20,988 nt of DNA from Flavobacteriaceae bacterium UBA2540 (GTDB lineage Bacteria; Bacteroidota; Bacteroidia; Flavobacteriales; Flavobacteriaceae): NCBI GenBank assembly GCA_002340765.1, contig DDMS01000066.1:1-20988 (forward strand), given 5' to 3'. The notes beneath the pieces were generated by a model, which was not told the DNA's origin, did not search any database, and worked only from the letters and a program-made list of their open reading frames with translations. This document shows positions 13,762 through 20,988 of the stretch, one piece after another (position 1 is the stretch's first letter; each line of letters opens with the position of its first letter). Both the position numbers and the translations under genes were made by a program.

Positions 13762-14604
13762 TCAGTATTTTAAAAATTCTATACATTTTTCAATCACTTC
13801 GTGAAACTCTTTTGAAGCTGATTTTTCTTGCCATGGATGAAACACATTAAACACATGATTTGCGTTTTTAATAATAGTAAACGTTGCGTTTGGATTCCAT
13901 TTATAAAGGTTTTTTGCTTCTTCAACAGAAACAGTATTGTCCTGATCTCCATGAATAATCAAATGCGGGATTTGAATATTTTTAGTCGCATTTTGAATAT
14001 TTAAACGATTTCTATTTTTTTCAAAATCTTCAAAAAATTGGAAAAAATGAGGCATTTCTTGATGAGTTCGGCCATTTATGACATAATAAACACCTTTTTC
14101 TTTCCATTTTTGTAAATCATCTCCTTTTGGAATTCTACTTTCAAAATCACAAACTCCTGCCAATGTAATTACTTTTTGAACCCTTGAATCCTCATTGGAT
14201 TTTAAAAGAACAACTCCTCCAGCTCTACTGTGACCAATCAAAGAAATTTCATCAGTCTTTGCTTCATTTTTAAATTTTTGATTTGTAGAAATCCAATCTA
14301 TAACCGCTTCTAAATCATCCAATTCTTTGGAATAATTGTTATTTCCAAAGGCTTCTAAATCAGGAAAATCAATTGGGCTTTGAACAGTTCCTCCATTGTG
14401 AGAAAAATTAAACTTCACCAAGAAAAAGTCTGAATTTGCAAAAGTTTCCGCCATTAAATTCCAGGCCCCCCAATCTTTAAAGCCTTTGTATCCATGACAA
14501 AAAATAACGATTGGTTTTAGTTGGCTGTTTTCATTAAAAAAAACATCAACCAAGATTGGTTTTTCACAGCTTCCAGTAATAATTTGATTTTTGATAATGC
14601 GCAT
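13762..14604 (-). CDS. Alpha/beta hydrolase
   Basis: This is a 280-residue serine hydrolase of the dienelactone hydrolase/peptidase S9-like group. The oxyanion-hole segment is FCHGYKGFKDWG (35-46), the nucleophile elbow GHSRAGG gives Ser126, the acid is probably Asp222 in HGDQDNTV, and the base His250 in NANHVF. No signal peptide is seen, so it should be cytoplasmic. The ATG at 14604 is preferred. A longer frame extends upstream, but it runs through the gdhA terminator and into the gdhA 3' end. Substrate unknown; a small ester or peptide is likely. Confidence 0.88.
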   Translation of the reverse strand: MRIIKNQIITGSCEKPILVDVFFNENSQLKPIVIFCHGYKGFKDWGAWNLMAETFANSDFFLVKFNFSHNGGTVQSPIDFPDLEAFGNNNYSKELDDLEAVIDWISTNQKFKNEAKTDEISLIGHSRAGGVVLLKSNEDSRVQKVITLAGVCDFESRIPKGDDLQKWKEKGVYYVINGRTHQEMPHFFQFFEDFEKNRNRLNIQNATKNIQIPHLIIHGDQDNTVSVEEAKNLYKWNPNATFTIIKNANHVFNVFHPWQEKSASKEFHEVIEKCIEFLKY

Positions 14605-14616
14605 GATATAAAAATA

Positions 14617-14646
14617 GAAAAAGCACACCAAAATTGCTGTGCTTTC
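14617..14646 (-). terminator. Intrinsic terminator of gdhA
   Basis: On the minus strand an 8-base stem, AAAGCACA paired with TGTGCTTT (14638-14645 and 14620-14627), is followed by a T-rich run. It sits 26 bases beyond the gdhA stop and just before the hydrolase start, separating the two transcripts. Confidence 0.75.
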
Positions 14647-14671
14647 CTTATTTAAATTGAAAATTATTTTT

Positions 14672-16027
14672 TTATGTAACTCCTTGCGCCAACATGGCGT
14701 CTGCAACTTTCACAAAACCTGCAATATTTGCACCTCTAACATAATCCATTGATCCATCTTCATTTTGACCATATTGCACGCAAGAATTATGGATATTTTC
14801 CATAATTTCTTTCAATCTTTCGTCCACTTCTTTTCGAGACCAACTTAACCTTAATGAATTTTGACTCATTTCCAATCCAGAAGTAGCAACTCCACCTGCA
14901 TTTGATGCTTTTCCTGGGGCAAATAAAATTTTTGCATGTTGAAATTCGTGTATTGCTTCAGGAGTTGAAGGCATATTTGCACCTTCAGAAACACACATAC
15001 ATCCGTTTTTAATCAGTTGTTTTGCTTCATCACCATTTAATTCGTTTTGAGTAGCACATGGCAAAGCAATATCACAAATTACCGACCAAGGTCTTTGATC
15101 TGTAACAAATTTTGCCGAAGGATATTTTTCTAAAAATTCGTTAATTCTTCCACGTTTTACATTTTTAATATGCATCACGTGTTGTAGCTGCTCTGTAGTA
15201 AAACCATTTTCTAAATGAATATAACCAGTTGAATCAGAAAGGGTTAAAACTTTTGCACCTAACTCAATTGCTTTTTCTGCTGCATATTGAGCCACATTTC
15301 CTGAACCAGAAATCACTACTTTTTTACCAGAGAAAGATTCGTTTTTACGCTGCAACATATTTTGAGCAAAATACACTGTTCCATAACCTGTTGCTTCTGG
15401 TCTGATTAGAGAACCTCCCCAAGATTGCCCTTTCCCAGTTAAAACCCCTGTAAATTCGTTGTTTAATTTTTTATACATTCCAAACATAAAACCAATTTCT
15501 CTTGCGCCAACTCCAATATCTCCTGCAGGAACATCCGTATTTGGACCAATGTGTCTGAATAACTCTGTCATAAATGCATGACAAAAACGCATAATTTCAT
15601 TATCTGATTTTCCCTTTGGATCAAAATCAGAACCTCCTTTTCCACCACCCATTGGTAATGTGGTCAAGGAATTTTTAAATACTTGTTCAAAAGCTAAAAA
15701 TTTTAAAATACTTGCATTTACTGTTGGGTGAAAACGCAAACCTCCTTTATAAGGCCCAATTGCAGAATTCATTTGAACTCTATATCCTCTATTTACTTGA
15801 ATTTCACCACTATCATCTACCCAAGAAACTCTGAAAGAAATTAATCTTTCTGGCTCTACCATTCTTAATAAAATATTTTTTCCATTATATATTTCGTGTT
15901 GAATGATATAAGGTATTACAGTTTCTGCAACTTCTCTTACAGCTTGTAAAAATTCAGGTTCATGTCCGTTACGTTTTTCAACCAACTTTATGAAGCCATC
16001 TATTTTGGATTTGATAGTTTCTTCCAT
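14672..16027 (-). CDS. gdhA: NADP-specific glutamate dehydrogenase
   Basis: This is a 451-residue hexameric-type enzyme for reductive amination of 2-oxoglutarate to glutamate. Substrate-binding and catalytic residues are visible: Lys94 (GPYKGGLRF), Lys130 (PMGGGKGGSDFDPKG) and Asp170 (DVPAGDIGVG). The cofactor domain has GSGNVA (241-246) followed by SDSTG, where serine in place of the usual acidic residue suggests NADP preference. Length is normal. It stands alone with its own promoter-like box and terminator and is divergent from pheS. Confidence 0.96.
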   Translation of the reverse strand: MEETIKSKIDGFIKLVEKRNGHEPEFLQAVREVAETVIPYIIQHEIYNGKNILLRMVEPERLISFRVSWVDDSGEIQVNRGYRVQMNSAIGPYKGGLRFHPTVNASILKFLAFEQVFKNSLTTLPMGGGKGGSDFDPKGKSDNEIMRFCHAFMTELFRHIGPNTDVPAGDIGVGAREIGFMFGMYKKLNNEFTGVLTGKGQSWGGSLIRPEATGYGTVYFAQNMLQRKNESFSGKKVVISGSGNVAQYAAEKAIELGAKVLTLSDSTGYIHLENGFTTEQLQHVMHIKNVKRGRINEFLEKYPSAKFVTDQRPWSVICDIALPCATQNELNGDEAKQLIKNGCMCVSEGANMPSTPEAIHEFQHAKILFAPGKASNAGGVATSGLEMSQNSLRLSWSRKEVDERLKEIMENIHNSCVQYGQNEDGSMDYVRGANIAGFVKVADAMLAQGVT

Positions 16028-16061
16028 GTTTTTTTATGAGATTACTAAAAATTTAACGCCG

Positions 16062-16069
16062 CAAAGATA
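16062..16069 (-). promoter_or_regulatory. Putative -7 box for gdhA
   Basis: The minus strand reads TATCTTTG, an exact TAnnTTTG match, 34 bases before the gdhA ATG. No TTG -33 element was found at the usual spacing. The 196-base gap between gdhA and pheS (16028-16223) contains nothing else I can support. Confidence 0.5.
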
Positions 16070-16223
16070 GCTATTTTTCAATATCGTAAAATTAAAAAAT
16101 TGTGAATATTTTCGTTTTAACCCCTATTTTCAATCGATTTCGTTCTGTGAATTAGAAAGCTAAAAAAATCTTCCGAAAAACTCTTTAAAATACTGTAAAT
16201 TTACAATCTAATTTTCGTACAAA

Positions 16224-17258
16224 ATGTTAGACAAAGTAAAAGAATTGATTTTTGACGTTAGCCATTTTAACCCCTCAACAAAAGAGGAATTAGAAACTTT
16301 CAGAATTAAATATTTAGGAAATAAAGGATTATTAAAAGGCTTATTTGCAGAATTTAAAAATGTAGATGCTGACTTACGTAAAGATTTTGGGCAAGCATTG
16401 AATACATTGAAAAAAACTGCTGAAGAAAAAGTGGCTGAATTGAACGAAATTCTTGAAAATTCGATTGAAGAAAAATCAATTTACGGCGATTTAACAAGAC
16501 CTGCAGAACCTATTGAATTGGGATCACGTCATCCAATATCTATCGTTAAAAATCAAATTATTGAAGTTTTTAACAGAATTGGTTTTACAGTTTCTGAAGG
16601 GCCAGAAATTGAGGATGATTGGCACAATTTTACCGCTTTGAATTTGCCAGAATATCATCCTGCAAGAGACATGCAAGATACTTTTTTTATAGAACAATCT
16701 GGAGGGAAATTCGAGTCAGATCTATTATTGCGAACTCATACGTCTTCAGTACAAGTGCGTTATATGGAAAAAAATCAGCCACCAATTAGAACCATTTCTC
16801 CTGGAAGAGTTTTTAGAAATGAAGATATTTCTGCAAGAGCACATTGTATTTTTCATCAAGTGGAAGGGTTGTATATTGACACTAATGTTTCGTTTGCTGA
16901 TTTGAAACAAACACTTTTATACTTCACAAAAGAGATGTTTGGAAAATCAAAAATACGTTTGAGACCTTCTTATTTTCCGTTTACAGAACCAAGTGCAGAA
17001 GTGGATATTTATTGGGGATTAGAAACTGAAATTGACTACAGAATCACCAAAGGAACTGGTTGGTTAGAAATTATGGGTTGTGGAATGGTGGATCCTAATG
17101 TGTTGAAAAATTGCAATATAGACTCCACAAAATACTCTGGTTACGCTTTTGGAATGGGTATAGAACGCATTGCCATGTTGTTATATCAAATTCCTGATAT
17201 CAGAATGTTTTATGAAAATGACAAACGTTTTTTAGAGCAGTTTAAATCAATAATCTAA
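16224..17258 (+). CDS. pheS: Phenylalanine--tRNA ligase alpha subunit
   Basis: This 344-residue class II aminoacyl-tRNA synthetase subunit has an N-terminal coiled-coil arm (about 1-85) and then the catalytic core. Seen are GSRHPISI, the substrate segment HTSSVQVRYM, motif 2 around GRVFRNEDISARAHCIFHQVE, and motif 3 with GYAFGMGIERIAMLLYQI. The length and ending (EQF near the C-terminus) match PheS. It charges tRNA-Phe as an alpha2-beta2 enzyme; pheT is not adjacent, which is usual in Bacteroidota. The upstream sequence TAATTTTC (16209-16216) is one base from a -7 consensus but lies very close to the ATG. Confidence 0.97.
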   Translation: MLDKVKELIFDVSHFNPSTKEELETFRIKYLGNKGLLKGLFAEFKNVDADLRKDFGQALNTLKKTAEEKVAELNEILENSIEEKSIYGDLTRPAEPIELGSRHPISIVKNQIIEVFNRIGFTVSEGPEIEDDWHNFTALNLPEYHPARDMQDTFFIEQSGGKFESDLLLRTHTSSVQVRYMEKNQPPIRTISPGRVFRNEDISARAHCIFHQVEGLYIDTNVSFADLKQTLLYFTKEMFGKSKIRLRPSYFPFTEPSAEVDIYWGLETEIDYRITKGTGWLEIMGCGMVDPNVLKNCNIDSTKYSGYAFGMGIERIAMLLYQIPDIRMFYENDKRFLEQFKSII

Positions 17259-17391
17259 ATACCCATCCTAACCTTCCCAAAGAGAAGGAACTCGCAACGT
17301 TGTAAAAACTTGCTAAAATTTATTTAGAAAATTAGGTCAAAAAATTAACTCAAAAATTTAATTAATATTTCTTCCCTGGGGGAAAGAGGCT
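17259..17391. repeat. Decayed palindrome-bounded intergenic element
   Basis: The gap between pheS and the next gene is bounded by two similar short palindromic blocks in opposite orientation. The left has CCTTCCCAAAGAGAAGG and the right has CTTCCCTGGGGGAAAG, with AT-rich sequence between. The pattern is like the 'ACCTTCCCAAAGGGAAGG' repeats common between flavobacterial genes, or a decayed MITE-like insertion. The left block could form a small hairpin after the pheS stop. Confidence 0.45.
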
Positions 17392-17787
17392 ATGAAAAAA
17401 GACATTCACATTCCTGAAGTTTCTGATGTAGTCATTGCCGTTGTTTTTGAATACAATGATATGTACAAAACCGATGATTGGAACGCTTACATTATCAATA
17501 AAAAATCAGTTGATTTAGAATTGGTAGTGATTGTTTCACAGGGATTTTCTGAGGCAAAAACCACTTCTTTGTTTCGAAAAAAATTAGACGTTTTGCCAGC
17601 AAATTCTTTTGGAAAAATAGAACTGATGCAGCCAGAATTATTCAAACTAAATAATCGTTTTCAAGTAAGTTTTTTCGAAGGAAATAACTTGTTTGAAAAA
17701 ACATTTCTATTAAAAGAAAATACTATTAAAGAAAGCGCATTAAGAATGATTCCTGAATTGAGAAAACGGGGGATTTTAGCGAATTAA
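17392..17787 (+). CDS. Conserved hypothetical protein
   Basis: This is a 131-residue soluble protein with no signal peptide or membrane span. It begins MKKDIHIPEVSDVVIAVVFE and contains DWNAYIIN and a long beta-rich middle. I recall similar small proteins being conserved across flavobacteria, but know no function and see no catalytic motif. It follows pheS after a 133-base gap that holds degenerate repeats, so co-transcription is uncertain. Its TAA is one base from the stop of the convergent antiporter gene. Confidence 0.7.
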   Translation: MKKDIHIPEVSDVVIAVVFEYNDMYKTDDWNAYIINKKSVDLELVVIVSQGFSEAKTTSLFRKKLDVLPANSFGKIELMQPELFKLNNRFQVSFFEGNNLFEKTFLLKENTIKESALRMIPELRKRGILAN

Positions 17788-17788
17788 A

Positions 17789-19264
17789 TCATCCAAAAAA
17801 GCCAATAATCAGATATAAAACTGTTGAAATTACTCCAGCAACTAACGCATAAGGCAATTGTGTTTTCACATGATCAATATGATCACTAGCTGAAGCCATT
17901 GAGGAGATAATAGAAGTATCTGAAATTGGTGAAGAATGATCTCCAAAAATTCCTCCTCCTAAAGTAGCTGCAACAACAATAGCAACATCTGCACCATGAA
18001 TAGTTGCCATCGGAATTGAAATTGCCAACATAATGGCAAAAGTTCCCCAAGAAGTTCCTGTAGAAAATGCAATAAACGAACTAATTACAAAAACTACTGC
18101 TGGCAACAATTCAACTGACAGCCAACTTTTAGTAATATTCGCAACGTACATTCCCGTTTCCAATTCTTTGCAAGCGTCTCCAATTGCAAACGCTAATAAC
18201 ATCAATAAAGCCAATGGCATTAATTCACTAATTCCTCTGAGAGTTAAGGTTATTGCTTCTTTTGGATTTAAAATCCCTTGGATAAAATACATCAAAATTG
18301 CCACTAAAATTGCGGTAATAACCGCATATAAAACGGAGGAAGAACCTGATCCTTCTCCAATGGCTTGTGACACATGATTTAAGAAAGAAGTGGATTCTTT
18401 TACGGCATTCCAACCTGTAAAAATTAGATTGATGGGCATCATTAAAACCATCACCAAAAGTGGCACAACCATATTATACGCTTTTGCCTCTATTCCTTCT
18501 TTTGGCGGAAATGATGTCACCTCATCAGAAACCATTGGCGTGGAATTTTCATTTAGTAAAGCTCCTGTTTCCAGCGTTCTTTTCTCGGCTTTTTTCATCA
18601 ATCCAATATCTTTTTTGGATAAAATCACCACAAAAACAATCACAATCGCTAATAATGGGTAAAAATTATATTTGATAGATGACATCATCACAGGAAATGG
18701 TTTGTCAATTCCTTGTGTCAACAACAATCCCATAATAAAGGCACCCCAAGCATTGAAGGGAATCAGAATTGATGAAGGTGCAGAACTTGAATCGGCAATG
18801 TAAGCGAGTTTCTCTCTCGGAATTTTTAATCGATCAAAAATTGGACGATACAATGTTCCTACAGTTAAGGAACTGATACTGGTTTCAACAAACAATAAAA
18901 TTCCTGTAAACATCGCCAAAATCTGAACCATAATTCTCGCAAATCCTGATTTTTTTGCTTCTAATGTTACTAATTTCTTATTCAAATAATTGACAAATCC
19001 TTCTACTCCTTTTGAATATTGAATGAAAATTAACAAAGCACCCACCAAAGCACTAAACATGATTGTTTTGGTATTTCCTTTCGATTGAAACACATCAACC
19101 ATGGCTTCAATCATGGCTATTGTACCATCAAGTGGATTCCAACCTTTGATAATCAACCACGAAAACCAAATTCCAAATAGTAAAGCAATATACACTTGCT
19201 TAGTTCTTAAAGCCAAAATAATAGCAACAACAGGAGGTATTACTGACAGAAATCCATAATCCAT
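17789..19264 (-). CDS. nhaC: Na+/H+ antiporter, NhaC family
   Basis: This is a 491-residue polytopic inner-membrane protein with around ten or more hydrophobic segments. The conserved stretch GGGIFGDHSSPISDTSIISS near the C-terminus and the STGTSWGTFAIM segment are characteristic of NhaC/ion-transporter superfamily antiporters that exchange sodium for protons. The length is typical. It is transcribed away from glpK. A -7-like TACCTTTC on the minus strand (19285-19292), one base from consensus, lies 20 bases upstream of the ATG. Substrate preference (sodium, or an organic ion as in malate-lactate antiporters) cannot be settled by motif alone. Confidence 0.88.
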   Translation of the reverse strand: MDYGFLSVIPPVVAIILALRTKQVYIALLFGIWFSWLIIKGWNPLDGTIAMIEAMVDVFQSKGNTKTIMFSALVGALLIFIQYSKGVEGFVNYLNKKLVTLEAKKSGFARIMVQILAMFTGILLFVETSISSLTVGTLYRPIFDRLKIPREKLAYIADSSSAPSSILIPFNAWGAFIMGLLLTQGIDKPFPVMMSSIKYNFYPLLAIVIVFVVILSKKDIGLMKKAEKRTLETGALLNENSTPMVSDEVTSFPPKEGIEAKAYNMVVPLLVMVLMMPINLIFTGWNAVKESTSFLNHVSQAIGEGSGSSSVLYAVITAILVAILMYFIQGILNPKEAITLTLRGISELMPLALLMLLAFAIGDACKELETGMYVANITKSWLSVELLPAVVFVISSFIAFSTGTSWGTFAIMLAISIPMATIHGADVAIVVAATLGGGIFGDHSSPISDTSIISSMASASDHIDHVKTQLPYALVAGVISTVLYLIIGFFG

Positions 19265-19316
19265 AGAGATAACTTTAATTTTTCGAAAGGTACTAATTTA
19301 TCCATATTATTTCGGG

Positions 19317-19324
19317 TAATTTTG
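19317..19324 (+). promoter_or_regulatory. Putative -7 box for glpK
   Basis: The sequence TAATTTTG matches TAnnTTTG exactly and lies 27 bases before the glpK ATG. No clear -33 element is seen. Confidence 0.5.
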
Positions 19325-19351
19325 TAAATTGCTATTTGTATTTGCAGTTTT

Positions 19352-20836
19352 ATGGCACAAAAATATATACTTGCTTTAGACCAAGGAACCACAAGTTCAC
19401 GTTCGGTTTTGGTGGACGAAAAAGGGAAGATTGTTGCGATTGCTCAAGAGGAATTTGAACAAATTTATCCAGCATCTGGTTGGGTGGAGCATGACCCTTT
19501 TGTGATTTTAGAAACGCAACTTTCAACCTTACAAAAAGTAATAGAAATAGCAAATATTACTGCGGATGAAATTGTTGGAATTGGCATCACTAATCAACGA
19601 GAAACTACTGTTATTTGGGATAAAAATTCGGGAAAACCCATTTATAATGCCATTGTTTGGCAAGACAAAAGGACTGCTGAAATTTGTGAAGATTTAAAGA
19701 AAAGAGGCTTAGAAAACCACGTAAAACAAACCACAGGCTTGGTCATTGACGCCTATTTTTCTGCCACTAAAATTCATTGGATTTTAGAAAATGTGCCCAA
19801 TGCAACATCAGAGGCTGCCAAAGGAAATTTACTTTTTGGAACTATTGATTCGTGGATTTTATGGAATTTGACCGATAAAAAAGTGCATGCAACCGATTAT
19901 AGCAATGCTTCAAGAACAATGTTGTTTGATATCAAAAAATTGTGTTGGGACGATACGCTTTTAAAAGCATTGAATATTGATCAAAAAATACTTCCAGAAG
20001 TAAAGCCTTCTTCTTTTCATTTTGGGGATTTCATACTTAATGGAACAAAAATTCCAATTGCAGGAATTGCCGGAGATCAACAAGCCGCCTTGTTTGGACA
20101 AGCGTGTTTCAAAAAAGGGAATGCCAAAAATACGTATGGAACTGGCTGTTTTTTATTGATGAATACTGGAAAAAAACCACAGTTTTCAAAAAATGGCTTG
20201 TTGACAACGATTGCTTGGGGAATCAATAATAAAGTATATTATGCTTTAGAAGGTAGCGTTTTTGTTGCTGGAGCAGCCATTCAATGGTTGAGAGATGGCT
20301 TAGAAATCATAAAATCTGCTGAAGAAAGTGAGTTTTTCGCACAAAATGTAGGTGATGAAAATCCTGTGATTGTAGTGCCTGCATTTGCAGGTTTAGGCGC
20401 TCCTTATTGGGACATGTATGCAAGAGGTGCTATTTTTGGTTTGACAAGAGATACAGGAAAAAATCATTTGATCAAAGCCACTTTGCAATCTTTGGCGTAT
20501 CAAACAAAAGATGTATTGATTGCCATGCAAGAAGATGGGGGAATCCCACTAAAAGCATTGAAAGTTGATGGTGGAGCAAGTGCCAATAATTTGCTGATGC
20601 AGTTTCAAGCCGATATTTTAAATACGGTTGTTGAGCGTCCAAAAATTACAGAGACAACTATTATGGGAGCTGCCTATTTAGCCGGAATTTGTGTGGGTTT
20701 GTGGCAACAAAATGAGTTGACAATTCATCGTGAAATTGATGTTGAATTCATCCCAAAATTCACTTCAGAAAAAAGAGAACATTTGTATAAAAATTGGTTA
20801 AAAGCGATTGAAAGAACTAAAAATTGGATTGATTAA
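19352..20836 (+). CDS. glpK: Glycerol kinase
   Basis: This is a 494-residue FGGY-family kinase phosphorylating glycerol to sn-glycerol 3-phosphate. The N-terminal phosphate loop is LALDQGTTSSRS (8-18), glycerol-contacting residues lie in NQRET (81-85), and the catalytic base is Asp242 in GIAGDQQAALFGQ. A YGTGCFLL strand and DGGASANNLLMQFQADIL follow in the second domain. Length and motif order are normal. It leads an operon with glpD, which starts 24 bases downstream. Confidence 0.97.
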   Translation: MAQKYILALDQGTTSSRSVLVDEKGKIVAIAQEEFEQIYPASGWVEHDPFVILETQLSTLQKVIEIANITADEIVGIGITNQRETTVIWDKNSGKPIYNAIVWQDKRTAEICEDLKKRGLENHVKQTTGLVIDAYFSATKIHWILENVPNATSEAAKGNLLFGTIDSWILWNLTDKKVHATDYSNASRTMLFDIKKLCWDDTLLKALNIDQKILPEVKPSSFHFGDFILNGTKIPIAGIAGDQQAALFGQACFKKGNAKNTYGTGCFLLMNTGKKPQFSKNGLLTTIAWGINNKVYYALEGSVFVAGAAIQWLRDGLEIIKSAEESEFFAQNVGDENPVIVVPAFAGLGAPYWDMYARGAIFGLTRDTGKNHLIKATLQSLAYQTKDVLIAMQEDGGIPLKALKVDGGASANNLLMQFQADILNTVVERPKITETTIMGAAYLAGICVGLWQQNELTIHREIDVEFIPKFTSEKREHLYKNWLKAIERTKNWID

Positions 20837-20860
20837 TTGACCGAAAAATCTATAAAAGCT

Positions 20861-20988
20861 ATGAAAAACTTCTCATTTTTCGAGAGAAATCAACTCATTT
20901 CTGATTTCAAAAACACGGAATTTGATGTCTTGATCATTGGTGGAGGCATTACTGGAGCTGGAATTGCGTTAGATGCAGCTTCGCGCGG
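20861..20988 (+). CDS. glpD: Glycerol-3-phosphate dehydrogenase, N-terminal fragment
   Basis: Only the first 42 codons are inside the window. After a short leader the frame reads DVLIIGGGITGAGIALDAAS, the FAD-binding GxGxxG motif typical of GlpD, including the GAGIALDA helix. The full enzyme oxidises glycerol 3-phosphate to dihydroxyacetone phosphate and passes electrons to quinone. Position directly behind glpK supports the call. The gene continues beyond the right edge. Confidence 0.9.
   Translation, partial: MKNFSFFERNQLISDFKNTEFDVLIIGGGITGAGIALDAASR

Noticed and set aside
14605..14706. N-terminal extension of the alpha/beta hydrolase
   Set aside because: The extension overlaps the gdhA 3' end and its terminator hairpin; the ATG at 14604 gives a natural start.
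16195..16204. GTAAATTTAC palindrome upstream of pheS as an operator
   Set aside because: A 10-base A/T-rich palindrome is expected by chance in such AT-rich DNA, and no matching regulator is present.

Overview
The window is strongly AT-rich chromosomal DNA from a member of the Bacteroidota, most likely a marine-type Flavobacteriaceae. The clues are promoter boxes matching the Bacteroidota -7 consensus TAnnTTTG, the lack of clear Shine-Dalgarno sequences before start codons, several flavobacterial families (SDR-type L-threonine dehydrogenase, single-Cys thioredoxin-like protein, GreA-like '3-oxoacyl-ACP synthase'), and flavobacterial intergenic palindromes. Identifications rest on motif reading and family knowledge; no database search was run.

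Layout. 1-129 is the 3' end of recX. 131-1275 (minus) holds an NTF2/SnoaL-like secreted protein and a small lipoprotein. 1409-4591 (plus) holds an L-threonine dehydrogenase, a thioredoxin-like protein whose frame runs through its own terminator, an uncharacterised flavobacterial protein and an orphan ABC ATPase. 4569-12530 (minus) is one tightly packed block of ten genes. In transcription order these are a DAO-type flavoprotein, an FAD monooxygenase/reductase, a SAM methyltransferase, a type III polyketide synthase (PKS), an enoyl-reductase-like SDR, a hotdog dehydratase, a ketoacyl-ACP synthase, an acyl carrier protein, a phosphopantetheinyl transferase and a GreA-like protein. 12646-16027 (minus) carries dinB, an alpha/beta hydrolase and gdhA. 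16224-17787 (plus) carries pheS and a small conserved protein. 17789-19264 (minus) is an NhaC antiporter. 19352-20988 (plus) starts a glycerol operon, glpK followed by a cut-off glpD.

The block at 4569-12530 is the most interesting part. It reads as a self-contained lipid-polyketide pathway. A dedicated ACP, its activating transferase, a ketosynthase, a dehydratase and a reductase could build an unusual acyl chain. The type III PKS could extend and cyclise it to a pyrone or phenolic lipid, and the methyltransferase and FAD enzyme could tailor the ring towards a methylated quinone-like product. This resembles the logic of the Streptomyces srsABC phenolic-lipid genes but with its own fatty-acid machinery. 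Three near-perfect intergenic palindromes sit inside the operon, each 13-17 bases upstream of a start codon, and split it into segments.

No rRNA, tRNA, CRISPR array, transposase or phage gene was seen. No gene-free stretch exceeds about 200 bases.
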